A stretch of 64,000 nt of DNA, taken from assembly GCF_028736115.1 (NCBI RefSeq), contig NZ_CP117877.1:930001-994000 (forward strand), read 5' to 3'. The position numbers and the translations under genes are program-made. The notes beneath the pieces were generated by a model that worked only from the letters and a program-made list of their open reading frames with translations, made no database searches and was not told where the DNA came from. The stretch comes from Mucilaginibacter sp. KACC 22063. Its GTDB lineage: Bacteria > Bacteroidota > Bacteroidia > Sphingobacteriales > Sphingobacteriaceae. Of the stretch, positions 36,736 through 45,604 are shown piece after piece (position 1 is the stretch's first letter; the number at the start of each line of letters is the position of its first letter).

Positions 36736-37916
36736 TTAAAGACCGTATACAGCTTATTGCTGAAGAGATTTATAATGATGTGGTGAGCAATCGCCGCCAT
36801 CTTCACGCTAACCCCGAACTTTCTTTTCACGAAGTAGCTACTTCTGCATTCGTAGCTTCAAAGCTTGATGAATTAGAGATACCTTATGTACGCATGGCTG
36901 ATAATGGTCTTGTTGGACTGATCAAAGGTAGCAAGCCATCTGACCAGGTGGTAGCTTTGCGTGCCGATATGGATGCATTGCCTATTATAGAGGCAAACGA
37001 TGTGCCTTATAAATCCCAGAACAATGGCGTAATGCATGCGTGTGGACATGATGCGCATACATCATCACTATTGGGTACTGCAAAAATTCTTTCCCGCATC
37101 AAAGATGATTTTGCAGGTACGATAAAGCTGATTTTTCAGCCAGCCGAAGAAAAACTACCCGGCGGCGCTAACCTGATGATTCAGGAAGGCGTACTGGAAA
37201 ACCCAAAGCCGCAGGCAGTAATAGGTCAACACGTAATGCCTTTTATTGATGCAGGTAAAGTGGGTTTCCGTGCCGGTAAATATATGGCCTCTACTGATGA
37301 GATCTATGTTAAGGTAATAGGCAGGGGCGGGCATGGTGCGCAACCACAACAAAACATTGACCCGGTTATTATTACAGCACATATCTTAACTGCATTACAG
37401 CAGGTGATAAGCCGCTTTGCTGATCCTAAAAATCCATCGGTATTGTCGTTTGGTAAAGTAATTGCCAATGGTGCTACCAACGTTATTCCTAACGAGGTTT
37501 ACCTGGAAGGTACTTTCCGTACGATGGATGAAAAGTGGCGTGCCGATGCACACATCCGCATGAAAAAAATGGCGGAAGGGATTGCTGAAAGCATGGGGGC
37601 TAAATGCGAGTTTAACATTATGAAGGGTTATCCTTACCTGATCAACGAAGAGAAGTTGACCTATCGTACCAAAGGCTTTGCCGAGGAATACTTAGGTAAA
37701 GAAAACGTGCTTGACCTGGATATCTGGATGGCAGGTGAAGACTTTGCTTATTTCTCGCATGCAGCCGATAGCTGTTTCTACCGTTTAGGCACCCGTAACG
37801 AAAGCCGCGGCATTACTTCATCTGTGCATACACCTACGTTTGATATTGAAGAGTCGGCATTGCTGGGCAGCACAGGCCTTATGGCGTACATAGCATTGCG
37901 CCAGTTGGGCAACTAA
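36732..37916 (+). CDS. M20-family amidohydrolase/peptidase
   Basis: 394-aa cytoplasmic metal-dependent amidohydrolase (IAA-amino acid hydrolase / N-acyl-amino acid amidohydrolase group). Metal and catalytic motifs: RADMDALP (about residue 77), MHACGHDAHTS (101-111, Cys104 and His106), QPAEE with the catalytic Glu pair, GQHV, and GEDFAYFS near the C terminus. The ATG at 36732 overlaps the SPOR stop by 4 nt and is preferred to an in-frame start at 36663 inside the SPOR gene. Substrate unknown; the link to a peptidoglycan-binding SPOR protein hints at a muropeptide or acyl-amino-acid substrate (inference). Confidence 0.92.
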   Translation: MIKDRIQLIAEEIYNDVVSNRRHLHANPELSFHEVATSAFVASKLDELEIPYVRMADNGLVGLIKGSKPSDQVVALRADMDALPIIEANDVPYKSQNNGVMHACGHDAHTSSLLGTAKILSRIKDDFAGTIKLIFQPAEEKLPGGANLMIQEGVLENPKPQAVIGQHVMPFIDAGKVGFRAGKYMASTDEIYVKVIGRGGHGAQPQQNIDPVIITAHILTALQQVISRFADPKNPSVLSFGKVIANGATNVIPNEVYLEGTFRTMDEKWRADAHIRMKKMAEGIAESMGAKCEFNIMKGYPYLINEEKLTYRTKGFAEEYLGKENVLDLDIWMAGEDFAYFSHAADSCFYRLGTRNESRGITSSVHTPTFDIEESALLGSTGLMAYIALRQLGN

Positions 37917-37926
37917 TAAGGAATAC

Positions 37927-38862
37927 ATGAATAAATTTTTGCTGGTAGTTGCAGCCGCTCTATCGTTAACCGGCTTAGCCCGTGCCCAAAAAATACAACG
38001 CTTTGATCCGGATACTTTAAAGTCGGTAGTGATTGATACTGCCATAGTAAACATTAAAGCCCACCGCTTAAACGTGCAGGATTTTATTGATGCCGTAGTA
38101 ACAGATACCAGCTTTTATAAGGCCTTTCATAATATGAAAGGTTACGATTTTATTGCCGAGAACCGCATTTTTACTTTCGACAAAAAGAATAAGGTTGACG
38201 GAAAGATATATCGGAAGCTCCACCACGGCGATCGCAATGGAAAACATTTTATAGAAACCTTAGCTAAGCGCGATAGTGGCAGCTTGTACAAAAAGAATGG
38301 TAAATACCAGTTGTACACGGTTGAAATGTTTGATTACATCTTCCAGAATGCCTATAACTCCGACTTTGTAAAAGGCGATGCTTTGCCCGGTGACAAAGGC
38401 GGTAAAAACGAAGGCTATAAAGACAAGCTTAAAACACTGATTTTTCGCCCTGGTACCAAAGTGACCGGCATCCCTTTCATTAGCAGCAAAACTGAGATTT
38501 TTGGTAAGGATATGAAAGATTATTACCTGTACCAATTTGCGCGCGGTACGTATATGGATAGCATCCCGGTTTACCGGTTTAAGGTGATCCGTAAGCCAAG
38601 CACCAGCGATGATGATGTCATGATCAGGGAAATGACCACCATTTTTGATACACGCACCTTTCAAATTCTGGGGCGGTACATCGACATGAAGTACAGCAAT
38701 ATGCTGTTCGACTTTAATGTACAGATGAACATTGAGCTTAACCGCTTCAACGGTGAATTATTACCTACTAAGATCAGCTACCAGGGCAACTGGAACGTGC
38801 CTTTCCATAAAGAAGAGCGGGCTGCCTTCCTGATCCTGCATAAGGATTATAAGAAGGAGTAG
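37927..38862 (+). CDS. Secreted protein of unknown function
   Basis: 311 aa. Signal peptide 1-20 (ends LARAQ). I do not recognise a named domain. Visible features: a hydrophilic alpha/beta body, many aromatic residues, KVNNPS-free composition, FKVIRKPSTSDDDVMIREMTTIFDTRTFQILGRYIDMKYSNMLFDFNVQM (split here by description: a strand-rich C-terminal half resembling lipoprotein-localisation or outer-membrane-lipid-handling folds) and a final NVPFHKEERAAFLIL. It begins 10 nt after the M20 peptidase stop and is probably the third gene of that operon. Envelope location is supported; function is not. Confidence 0.7.
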   Translation: MNKFLLVVAAALSLTGLARAQKIQRFDPDTLKSVVIDTAIVNIKAHRLNVQDFIDAVVTDTSFYKAFHNMKGYDFIAENRIFTFDKKNKVDGKIYRKLHHGDRNGKHFIETLAKRDSGSLYKKNGKYQLYTVEMFDYIFQNAYNSDFVKGDALPGDKGGKNEGYKDKLKTLIFRPGTKVTGIPFISSKTEIFGKDMKDYYLYQFARGTYMDSIPVYRFKVIRKPSTSDDDVMIREMTTIFDTRTFQILGRYIDMKYSNMLFDFNVQMNIELNRFNGELLPTKISYQGNWNVPFHKEERAAFLILHKDYKKE

Positions 38863-38968
38863 GGAATAGAGGCAAGAATCGAGAATCAGGAATCAAGACA
38901 AGTTCCAACTCTCACATCAATATTGCCAGGGAACGACGGATTCCTAACTATTACCACTGCTAATAACA

Positions 38969-39346
38969 TTACGCTACGCCTTCAGCTATAGACAACAAAT
39001 TACCGTCCGGATCTTTAAACCAGGCTACTTTAGTGCCGTCAGGTGCTAACCAAATACCTAAATCATCCTGCTCAAAAAAGCCGAACAATTCAAAATAAAT
39101 TCCTTTGGCAATTAGCTGGCCAATCATGTCTTCAATATGATCTACGCCCCAGCCTAAAACAGTAAACGGCTGCGGAGTTAAGGCCTGCACGGTTGTTAAG
39201 CGCAGCAAAGTACCGTTGGCATTAAACTCTAAAGCAAATGGGGTTTCTGATATCTGCGGTAAACCAAGCGTTTCGCCATAAAACTCTTTAGCGCGGGTAG
39301 GGTTTAAGGTTGGGATAAAGGCATGGAGGGGAAAGGTGTTGAGCAT
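38969..39346 (-). CDS. VOC-superfamily (glyoxalase-like) protein
   Basis: 125 aa from the ATG at 39346 (MLNTFPLHAFIPTLNP). The open frame extends upstream to 39436 but there it runs through a palindromic repeat, so the shorter start is preferred. It has the paired beta-alpha-beta-beta-beta modules of the vicinal oxygen chelate fold: PTRAKEFYGETLGLP, then GVDHIEDMIGQLIAKGI and KVAWFKDPDGNLLSIAE (the FxDPDGN motif is diagnostic). Substrate unknown (glyoxalase, bleomycin-resistance or dioxygenase type). Convergent with the operon on its left. Confidence 0.87.
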   Translation of the reverse strand: MLNTFPLHAFIPTLNPTRAKEFYGETLGLPQISETPFALEFNANGTLLRLTTVQALTPQPFTVLGWGVDHIEDMIGQLIAKGIYFELFGFFEQDDLGIWLAPDGTKVAWFKDPDGNLLSIAEGVA

Positions 39347-39384
39347 GATATTGAGGTTTATATGATAAATATAAGAACAAAACA

Positions 39385-39453
39385 TCATTGCAAGGAACGA
39401 AGCAATCCCCAATAAGCAATTCTGTATATATGCCACGCTACGCCCCGCAATGA
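39385..39453. repeat. Palindromic intergenic repeat, second copy
   Basis: TCATTGC (39385-39391) / GCAATGA (39447-39453) ends and the internal AAGGAACGAAGCAATCCCC match the element at 36170-36256. It lies between the VOC gene and the asnS terminator. Confidence 0.7.
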
Positions 39454-39474
39454 CAATGTAACTTTATAAAACAC

Positions 39475-39498
39475 AAAAGCCGCATAAAGCGGCTTTTT
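39475..39498 (-). terminator. Terminator of asnS
   Basis: 9-bp stem AAAAGCCGC (39475-39483) / GCGGCTTTT (39489-39497) with a 5-nt loop, 45 nt beyond the asnS stop. The minus strand continues into TTTTGTGTTTT. Confidence 0.8.
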
Positions 39499-39542
39499 CT
39501 GTGTAATCTATTTATTTAATCGGGGCAATCGCCCTGCTTCAA

Positions 39543-40979
39543 TTAAAACTCTGCATTCTTAGGATAACGAGGGAAAGGGATCACGTCGCGGATGTTGCCC
39601 ATGCCGGTAACAAACAATACCAAACGCTCGAAACCTAAACCAAAACCAGCATGCGGACAAGCGCCAAAGCGGCGGGTGTCCAGGTACCACCAAAGTTCTT
39701 CGGTAGGTATGCCCATTTCATTCATGCGTTGCTCCAATTTATCTAAACGCTCTTCACGTTGCGATCCGCCTACAATTTCACCAATTCCCGGGAACAGGAT
39801 ATCCATCGCACGTACGGTTTTACCATCTTCGTTCTGGCGCATGTAAAACGCTTTGATCTCTTTCGGGTAATCGGTAAGGATAACCGGTTTTTTAAAGTGT
39901 TTTTCAACCAGGTAACGCTCATGCTCAGATTGCAGATCGGCCCCCCAGCCTTCTATCAGGTACTGGAACTTTTTCTTCTTATTAGGCGTCGAATCTTTCA
40001 GGATATCGATAGCCTCGGTATAAGTAAGGCGTTGAAAATCGTTATCTAAACAGAACTGCAGCTTATCGATCAGGCTCATTTCGCTGCGCTCGTTCTGTGG
40101 TTTTGATTTCTCTTCTTCCTGCAAACGCTGCGTTAAAAACTCAATGTCGTCACGGTTTTGCTCCAAAGCATAGTTGATCACATATTTCAGCAAGCCTTCT
40201 GCCAGATCCATGTTATCGTCCAGATCATAAAAAGCCATTTCAGGTTCAATCATCCAGAACTCGGCAAGGTGGCGTGTAGTATTTGAATTTTCCGCACGGA
40301 AGGTTGGTCCGAAGGTATAAATATCGCTTAATGCCATTGCACCAAGCTCGCCCTCTAACTGGCCTGATACGGTAAGATTAGTAGCCTTGCCGAAAAAGTC
40401 CTGTTTAAAATCAACCTCGCCGTTCTCGGTACGTGGCGGGTTAGCTATATCGAAATTGGTTACGCGGAAAGTTTCACCGGCACCCTCCGCATCAGATGCA
40501 GTAATTACAGGAGTATGCAGGTATACAAAACCACGTTCCTGAAAAAACTTATGCACCGCAAATGCCAGGCTGTTACGCACACGAAATATAGCTCCAAAGG
40601 TGTTGGTACGGAAACGCAGGTGAGCAATCTCGCGTAAAAACTCAAGGCTGTGCTTTTTAGGTTGCAGCGGATATTTTTCAGGATCACTATCACCTAAAAT
40701 TTCAATCTCGGTAGCTTTAACTTCTACTTTTTGTCCTTTACCTAATGATTCTATTAACTGGCCTTTAACACTAATGGCAGCACCTGTGGTAATGCGTTTA
40801 AGCAAAGCCTCGTCGGTGTTTTCAAAATCAACAACTACCTGGATATTATTATTGGTTGAACCGTCGTTTAAAGCGATAAACTGATTATTACGGAAGGTAC
40901 GTACCCATCCTTTAACAATAACTTCGATACCTGTTTCGGTATGCTCTAATAGTGCTTTAATTTTTGTTCTCTGGCTCAT
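39543..40979 (-). CDS. asnS: Asparaginyl-tRNA synthetase
   Basis: Class IIb aminoacyl-tRNA synthetase, 478 aa. N-terminal OB-fold anticodon-binding domain (about 15-105, [20 protein letters not shown]), class II motif 1 region ([25 protein letters not shown]), motif 2 ([25 protein letters not shown]) and motif 3 ([29 protein letters not shown]). The FRAENSNT...H signature identifies AsnS rather than AspS. The ATG at 40979 ([10 protein letters not shown]) is preferred to an upstream TTG at 40985. A well-matched promoter lies 20 nt upstream. Confidence 0.97.
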   Translation of the reverse strand: MSQRTKIKALLEHTETGIEVIVKGWVRTFRNNQFIALNDGSTNNNIQVVVDFENTDEALLKRITTGAAISVKGQLIESLGKGQKVEVKATEIEILGDSDPEKYPLQPKKHSLEFLREIAHLRFRTNTFGAIFRVRNSLAFAVHKFFQERGFVYLHTPVITASDAEGAGETFRVTNFDIANPPRTENGEVDFKQDFFGKATNLTVSGQLEGELGAMALSDIYTFGPTFRAENSNTTRHLAEFWMIEPEMAFYDLDDNMDLAEGLLKYVINYALEQNRDDIEFLTQRLQEEEKSKPQNERSEMSLIDKLQFCLDNDFQRLTYTEAIDILKDSTPNKKKKFQYLIEGWGADLQSEHERYLVEKHFKKPVILTDYPKEIKAFYMRQNEDGKTVRAMDILFPGIGEIVGGSQREERLDKLEQRMNEMGIPTEELWWYLDTRRFGACPHAGFGLGFERLVLFVTGMGNIRDVIPFPRYPKNAEF

Positions 40980-40998
40980 TTCCAAATAAATTGAGTGG

Positions 40999-41028
40999 CA
41001 AATTTAAGATTTTAAGTGTTGATTTCAA
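40999..41028 (-). promoter_or_regulatory. Bacteroidota-type promoter of asnS
   Basis: On the minus strand TTG (41028-41026), 19 nt, TAAATTTG (41006-40999): a full consensus match, with the ATG 19 nt downstream. Confidence 0.7.
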
Positions 41029-41136
41029 CAGATTTAAAGCAAGTGATTGCACCGATTTGGATTTAATTAGGCTGATTAAGTTTGAGGTAGTCATAAATAG
41101 TTTAAATTTATAAACAGCACAAGCCCGGCTTGTCTG

Positions 41137-41144
41137 TATCTTTG
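41137..41144 (+). promoter_or_regulatory. -7 box (TATCTTTG) directly before dnaG
   Basis: Exact TAnnTTTG ending 6 nt before the dnaG ATG (41151). No matching TTG at 17-23 nt upstream. Confidence 0.45.
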
Positions 41145-41150
41145 CAGGCT

Positions 41151-43076
41151 ATGATCACCAAACTCACCATAGATAAAATTATGGAGGCTACCGACATTGT
41201 GGAGGTGATCGGTGAGTTTGTGCAATTAAAAAAACGTGGCGCCAATTACGTAGGGCTTTCGCCATTCGTAAACGAGAAAACGCCATCATTTACAGTTTCC
41301 CCATCTAAGGGTATTTTTAAAGACTTCTCTTCGGGCAAAGGCGGCTCGGCCATTACCTTTTTAATGGAGTTGGAAAAGTTTACCTATCCCGAAGCCTTAA
41401 AATGGCTGGCTAAAAAATACGGCATTGAGATAGAGGAAACGGAGGAAAGCAAAGAAAATAAGGAAGCTGACAGCCGTCGCGAAAGCCTGATGGTGGTCAG
41501 CAGCTATGCTGCCAAGTTTTTCCAGGAAGCCATGTGGGAAACCGAAGAGGGAACCAACATCGGCCTTAGCTATTTTAAAGAACGCGGCTTTACACCCGAG
41601 ATCATCAAAAAATTTGAGTTGGGTTACTCGCCCGACCAATGGGAAGCTTTTACAAGCGCAGCCATCAAAGCGGGTTATCAGCCCGAATTTCTCGAAGAAA
41701 GTGGTTTATCTGTAAAGCGCGATAATGGTTCGATGTATGACCGTTACCGCGGCCGGGTAATGTTCCCCATTCATAGCTTTACCGGCAGGGTAATTGCCTT
41801 TGGCGGGCGTACGTTAAAAAATGATAAGAACGTTCCGAAATATGTTAACTCGCCCGAGTCGGAGATCTACCATAAATCGAACGTATTATACGGATTGTAC
41901 TTTGCCAAAAAGGCTATCCGTGATCTGGATAACTGTTACCTGGTAGAGGGTTATGCCGATGTGCTTTCCGTTTTTCAGGCCGGTATTGAAAACGTGGTGG
42001 CATCGTCGGGTACATCGCTTACTGTAGAGCAAATCCGTTTAATTGGCCGTTTGACGAAGAACATCACTATCCTTTACGATGGTGATGCGGCAGGGATCAA
42101 AGCGTCATTACGCGGATTGGACCTGATACTGGAGGAGGGGCTTAACGTAAAGGTTGTGTTATTCCCCGATGGGCACGACCCCGACTCGTATGTACGGCAG
42201 GTAGGCAGCAGTGCCTTTAAGCAGTATATTGATCAGAATAAGAAAGACTTTATTATCTATAAAACCAGTATCCTGTTAAAGGATGCCGGTAATGATCCGA
42301 TAAGGAAAGCAGAAGTAATTCGCGAGGTAGTGGAAAGCATTGCTAAAATACCAGATTCTATCAAGGCATCGGTATTTATAAAGGAATGTAGCTACCAGAT
42401 GCAGATCGAAGAGCGTGTGCTGCTTTCTGAGCTGAATAAAATGCGGCTTAGTAAAGCCAAAAAGAACGGCCAGCAGGCAGAACGTATAGAAGCCTATCCG
42501 GAAGAACCTCCGTTTGAAGAACAAGCACAGTTAACTAAGGAAGTAAACAACGGCCTTTACCAGGAACGTGAAGTAGTGCGTTTGCTATTGTTGTATGGCA
42601 GCCGCATGATTGACTGGGACGGTATTGCCAATACTTACATTGGCCCGTTTGTAATTGCCGAATTAAGCGACGTTACCTTTGAAGACCCGACGTGTAAACT
42701 GTTTACTGACATTTACCGGCAGCAGGTGGAAAACGGGGTGTTGCCAGACGACCAGTTTTTCATCCATCATGAAAATAAAGCCATAGTGGATATTGCCGTC
42801 GATATGCTGACCACAAAGTATACGCTTAGCGAAAACTGGTACGAAATGCATAACATATTTGTACCTGATGAGCAGATGAATATGCGTGCGACCGTGCTTG
42901 GCGCTATATTCCATCTTAAAAAACAAAAGGTGGGGGAAATTTTAGAAGACCTGCGTAAAGAGCTTCAGAACTCTACTAATGAAACCGACCAGGAAATATT
43001 GATGACACGTTATATGCAACTGAAAAAGGTGGAAAAACATATATCAGATTACCTGGGCTCAGTGATCCTTAAATAA
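41151..43076 (+). CDS. dnaG: DNA primase DnaG lacking the zinc ligands
   Basis: Makes RNA primers for replication. 641 aa. The N-terminal CHC2 zinc-binding module keeps its fold pattern (GLSPFVNEKTPSF, then KGIFKDFSSGKGG), but all four metal ligands are replaced (C-x2-H to S-x2-V, C-x2-C to D-x2-S). The TOPRIM catalytic core is intact: the family's GRVMFPI...AFGGRTL segment, LVEGYADVLSVFQAGIENVVASSGTSLT and ILYDGDAAGIKASLRGLDLILEEGL. The C-terminal DnaB-interaction region is present. The ATG at 41151 (MITKLTIDKIMEATDIVEVI) is the family start. yraN overlaps its stop by one base. The loss of zinc ligands is seen directly; I recall the same in other Bacteroidota. Confidence 0.95.
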   Translation: MITKLTIDKIMEATDIVEVIGEFVQLKKRGANYVGLSPFVNEKTPSFTVSPSKGIFKDFSSGKGGSAITFLMELEKFTYPEALKWLAKKYGIEIEETEESKENKEADSRRESLMVVSSYAAKFFQEAMWETEEGTNIGLSYFKERGFTPEIIKKFELGYSPDQWEAFTSAAIKAGYQPEFLEESGLSVKRDNGSMYDRYRGRVMFPIHSFTGRVIAFGGRTLKNDKNVPKYVNSPESEIYHKSNVLYGLYFAKKAIRDLDNCYLVEGYADVLSVFQAGIENVVASSGTSLTVEQIRLIGRLTKNITILYDGDAAGIKASLRGLDLILEEGLNVKVVLFPDGHDPDSYVRQVGSSAFKQYIDQNKKDFIIYKTSILLKDAGNDPIRKAEVIREVVESIAKIPDSIKASVFIKECSYQMQIEERVLLSELNKMRLSKAKKNGQQAERIEAYPEEPPFEEQAQLTKEVNNGLYQEREVVRLLLLYGSRMIDWDGIANTYIGPFVIAELSDVTFEDPTCKLFTDIYRQQVENGVLPDDQFFIHHENKAIVDIAVDMLTTKYTLSENWYEMHNIFVPDEQMNMRATVLGAIFHLKKQKVGEILEDLRKELQNSTNETDQEILMTRYMQLKKVEKHISDYLGSVILK

Positions 43077-43441
43077 TGGCTAAGCATAATGATCTGGGCC
43101 GTCGCGGCGAAAGCCTTGCAAAAGCGCATCTTGAAAGTCTGGGTTATGAGATCATTGACGAGAACTGGGTGCATGGAAAAGCCGAAATTGATCTCATCGC
43201 CTGGAAAGACAGCGTCATCATTTTCACTGAGGTTAAGTCGCGCACGGGCACCGGTTTTGGCCAGCCAGAAGATTTTGTTGATAATCGTAAACAAAAATTA
43301 TTAGCCGAAGCGGCAGATGAATATATTTACCTCATGAATCACCAGGGCGAGGTACGCTTTGATATTATCTCCGTACTATTTAAAGGTGATACCAGTTATA
43401 CAATAAAACATATCGAAGACGCATTTTGGCCAACGGCCTGA
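43076..43441 (+). CDS. YraN/UPF0102 family nuclease-fold protein
   Basis: 121 aa, PD-(D/E)xK-like fold: NDLGRRGESLAKAHLESLGYEIID at the N terminus (Gly-x-x-Gly-Glu), AEIDLIAWKDSVIIFTEVKSR (Asp ... Glu-x-Lys catalytic-like motif) and KQKLLAEAADEYI. All motif residues are intact, so it may be an active nuclease; the biological role is undefined. The start codon shares one base with the dnaG stop (TAATG), so it is coupled to the primase, suggesting a DNA-processing context. Confidence 0.92.
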   Translation: MAKHNDLGRRGESLAKAHLESLGYEIIDENWVHGKAEIDLIAWKDSVIIFTEVKSRTGTGFGQPEDFVDNRKQKLLAEAADEYIYLMNHQGEVRFDIISVLFKGDTSYTIKHIEDAFWPTA

Positions 43442-43451
43442 TTATACACAA

Positions 43452-44522
43452 ATGAAAGCATACAAAATTTTTGTACCCCTTGCAGCAGCACTATTCATTT
43501 TTAGCTGTAAAAATAAAAACCAGGGATTAAATGTTACCATCAGTCCCGATGCCGGAACAACCTATAATGCCGGTACTGAGCTGGTAGTTAAAGCCGGCTA
43601 TGGAAAAGATGTTAAGCCCGATTCGGTAGTATATCTTATGGATTCGGCACGTGTGGCTGTTCAGAAAGATTCTGCAGTGGTTAAGTTAAAAACCGACACC
43701 ATGAAATTGGGTGTAAAGGTAATTACTGCCAGGGTATACGCGCAGGGTAATATGGACGAAGCCTCAACCAATGTAGTCATAGTTGCCGCAAAAGCCCCTG
43801 ATCTGTTAACCTACGAAGTAGTCAAAACCTTCCCGCATGATACTACATCATTTACCGAAGGTTTAGAATATCATGATGGCTTTCTGTATGAAAGTGATGG
43901 CGGTTATGTGAGTGACGAGGGGCAATCAAGCCTGCGAAAAGTTAATATAACTACCGGTAAGCCTGTGCAAAAAATTGATATTGACCCTAAAGTATTTGCA
44001 GAAGGTATCACCATATTAGATGGTAAGATCATTCAACTTACCTACCATGAAAAGGTGGCTTACAGGTATGACCTGGCATCAATGAAACTATTAGCAACCC
44101 TTCCATTTAACGCTGCACCCGAAGGTTGGGGATTATGTAATGATGGTAAGCAACTTTATGCAACTGTAGGCTCGGGTAGTGGAGAAGGTACTAACCAGAT
44201 ACTGATCTTAAATAAAGACAACCTTCAAAAAACAGGCGATATAGATGTATATGATGATAAAGGCCCTGTTAGTAATTTAAACGAGCTGGAACTTATCAAC
44301 GGAAAGTTGTATGCCAACGTTTGGCAAACCAATTTCATTATTGTAATCAACCCTAAAACCGGGGCGGTTGAACAAAAAATTGATTTGGGTACCTTATATC
44401 CCGAACCGCGCATTGCACCGGCTGATGTATTAAATGGTATAGCTTACGATAAAGCAGGTAACCGCATTTTTATCACCGGTAAAAAATGGCAGCATTTATA
44501 CCAGGTCAAATTTGTAGAGTAA
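43452..44522 (+). CDS. Glutaminyl-peptide cyclotransferase-like lipoprotein
   Basis: 356 aa. Lipobox IFSC (Cys19), so membrane-anchored in the periplasm or at the outer membrane. An N-terminal Ig-like domain of about 95 residues (LNVTISPDAGTTYNAGTELVV) precedes a five-bladed-propeller glutamine cyclotransferase domain of the plant/bacterial type (FPHDTTSFTEGLEYHDGFLYES, FAEGITIL, YRYDLASMKLL, NELELINGKLYANVWQTN). It would form N-terminal pyroglutamate on exported proteins; many signal-peptide cleavages in this phylum leave an N-terminal Gln (as with several proteins here ending ...AQ|), a plausible substrate source (inference). Confidence 0.9.
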   Translation: MKAYKIFVPLAAALFIFSCKNKNQGLNVTISPDAGTTYNAGTELVVKAGYGKDVKPDSVVYLMDSARVAVQKDSAVVKLKTDTMKLGVKVITARVYAQGNMDEASTNVVIVAAKAPDLLTYEVVKTFPHDTTSFTEGLEYHDGFLYESDGGYVSDEGQSSLRKVNITTGKPVQKIDIDPKVFAEGITILDGKIIQLTYHEKVAYRYDLASMKLLATLPFNAAPEGWGLCNDGKQLYATVGSGSGEGTNQILILNKDNLQKTGDIDVYDDKGPVSNLNELELINGKLYANVWQTNFIIVINPKTGAVEQKIDLGTLYPEPRIAPADVLNGIAYDKAGNRIFITGKKWQHLYQVKFVE

Positions 44523-44528
44523 CTAAAT

Positions 44529-44560
44529 AAAAAATGCCCTTCAACCGAAGGGCATTTTTT
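44529..44560. terminator. Bidirectional terminator after the cyclotransferase gene
   Basis: 13-bp stem AAAAATGCCCTTC (44530-44542) / GAAGGGCATTTTT (44547-44559), loop AACC, A- and T-tracts on either side. It serves the convergent genes at 43452 and 44568. Confidence 0.9.
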
Positions 44561-44567
44561 ATTTAAA

Positions 44568-44948
44568 TCATCTGCCATTGTAATGGCGTAAATCAGTGGG
44601 CCTTTGCTCGTCTGGCCTTACTTTATGCCAATGATCAAGTTTATCATTTACAAAATATAGCCAGTAACTGTCAATTCTGCGTTTGGTTCTGCTTGGGTCA
44701 TTTTCGTTCCAATCCCATTGGCTGTATTGTACAATTTCAACCGTAGTATTATCATCGTAATGTTCAGCGGCAATGGTATTATCCGGCTTTTTCTTTATGG
44801 CTTCCTGCGCTTCTGCTTTCGTCATTCCTAAACGCACACCAGATAAGTCGACCGGTGATGACTGGTCTTGAGCTGTACGTATCATAGCGCAAGAGGTTAG
44901 TAGTATGGCTGCCACAGCCACAAATACAAGTTTAAAAGGTTTGGTCAT
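44568..44948 (-). CDS. Small lipoprotein, BamE/SmpA-like pattern
   Basis: 126 aa from the ATG at 44948 (MTKPFKLVFVAV); a longer open frame to 45053 has no signal-like start. Lipobox LLTSC (Cys20). The mature part (SGVRLGMTKAEAQEAIKKKPD ... VEIVQYSQWDW ... SYWLYFVNDKLDHW) shows the G-M-T-x-x-x-x-x-x-x-G/K ... Y-x-F-x-x-x-x-L pattern of SmpA/BamE-type small lipoproteins. Fold assignment is by pattern only; function is unknown. Confidence 0.7.
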   Translation of the reverse strand: MTKPFKLVFVAVAAILLTSCAMIRTAQDQSSPVDLSGVRLGMTKAEAQEAIKKKPDNTIAAEHYDDNTTVEIVQYSQWDWNENDPSRTKRRIDSYWLYFVNDKLDHWHKVRPDEQRPTDLRHYNGR

Positions 44949-45063
44949 GGTTGAAGGTTTATATAAGATAGAGTAGAAAGTGCGCCAAAAGTTTAATGGT
45001 AAAAGTAATCTTCTGCAAGCACTATTAAAATCAATTGTAATTTTTTGTAACATTATTTATAAG

Positions 45064-45080
45064 CAGCTACTAATTAGCTG
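45064..45080. promoter_or_regulatory. Inverted repeat upstream of the ECF sigma gene
   Basis: CAGCTA (45064-45069) / TAGCTG (45075-45080), 5-nt spacer, 14 nt before the GTG start. It could be an operator or an mRNA hairpin; no supporting second site. Confidence 0.3.
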
Positions 45081-45094
45081 TAACTAATGATATA

Positions 45095-45604
45095 GTGGAT
45101 AACAAGGAAGCATTATTTCTGCAATTGATTAATAAGCATAAAGGGATGCTTTTTAAAGTTTGCCGCATATATCAGGATGATGAGGCTGACCGTGAAGACC
45201 TGATGCAGGAAATGGTGTTGCAGCTATGGAAGGCTTTCGATTCATTTCAGGGTAAAAGTAAAATTACTTCCTGGATGTACAAAGTGGCATTAAATACGGC
45301 TATTGTGTTTTACAAACAGCAAAAACGCAGGCCTGATACTTCGCCAATGCCTGAACAAATTGATGATGTTGAAGATGATTTATATGATAATGATAAGGAA
45401 GTACAGATGAAACTTTTTTATGCTGCCTTAAAGCAGCTTGGCAAAATAGACAAGGCTTTGATCTTTTTATACATGGAAGATCAGCCTTACCAGGAGATTG
45501 CGCACAACCTGGGAATAAGCGAAGGGAATGCGCGCGTAAGGTTAAACAGAGCTAAAATTAAGATCAAAGAAATTATAAATAACATGAACCATGAATATAG
45601 ATGA
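45095..45604 (+). CDS. ECF-type sigma factor
   Basis: 169 aa. Sigma region 2 (KVCRIYQDDEADREDLMQEMVLQLWKAFDSFQGKSKITSWMYKVALNTAI) and region 4 (LGKIDKALIFLYMEDQPYQEIAHNLGISEGNARVRLNRAKIKIKEII) are joined by a short acidic linker (IDDVEDDLYDNDKE), the two-domain layout of ECF sigma factors. The start is GTG at 45095: no in-frame ATG is available and the next Met is inside region 2. The downstream membrane-protein gene overlaps it by 14 nt, the usual arrangement for a sigma factor with its regulator. Target regulon unknown. Confidence 0.92.
   Translation: MDNKEALFLQLINKHKGMLFKVCRIYQDDEADREDLMQEMVLQLWKAFDSFQGKSKITSWMYKVALNTAIVFYKQQKRRPDTSPMPEQIDDVEDDLYDNDKEVQMKLFYAALKQLGKIDKALIFLYMEDQPYQEIAHNLGISEGNARVRLNRAKIKIKEIINNMNHEYR

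Noticed and set aside
39347..39436. Longer N terminus of the VOC protein
   Set aside because: It is read through a palindromic repeat and is hydrophobic nonsense before the normal family start.
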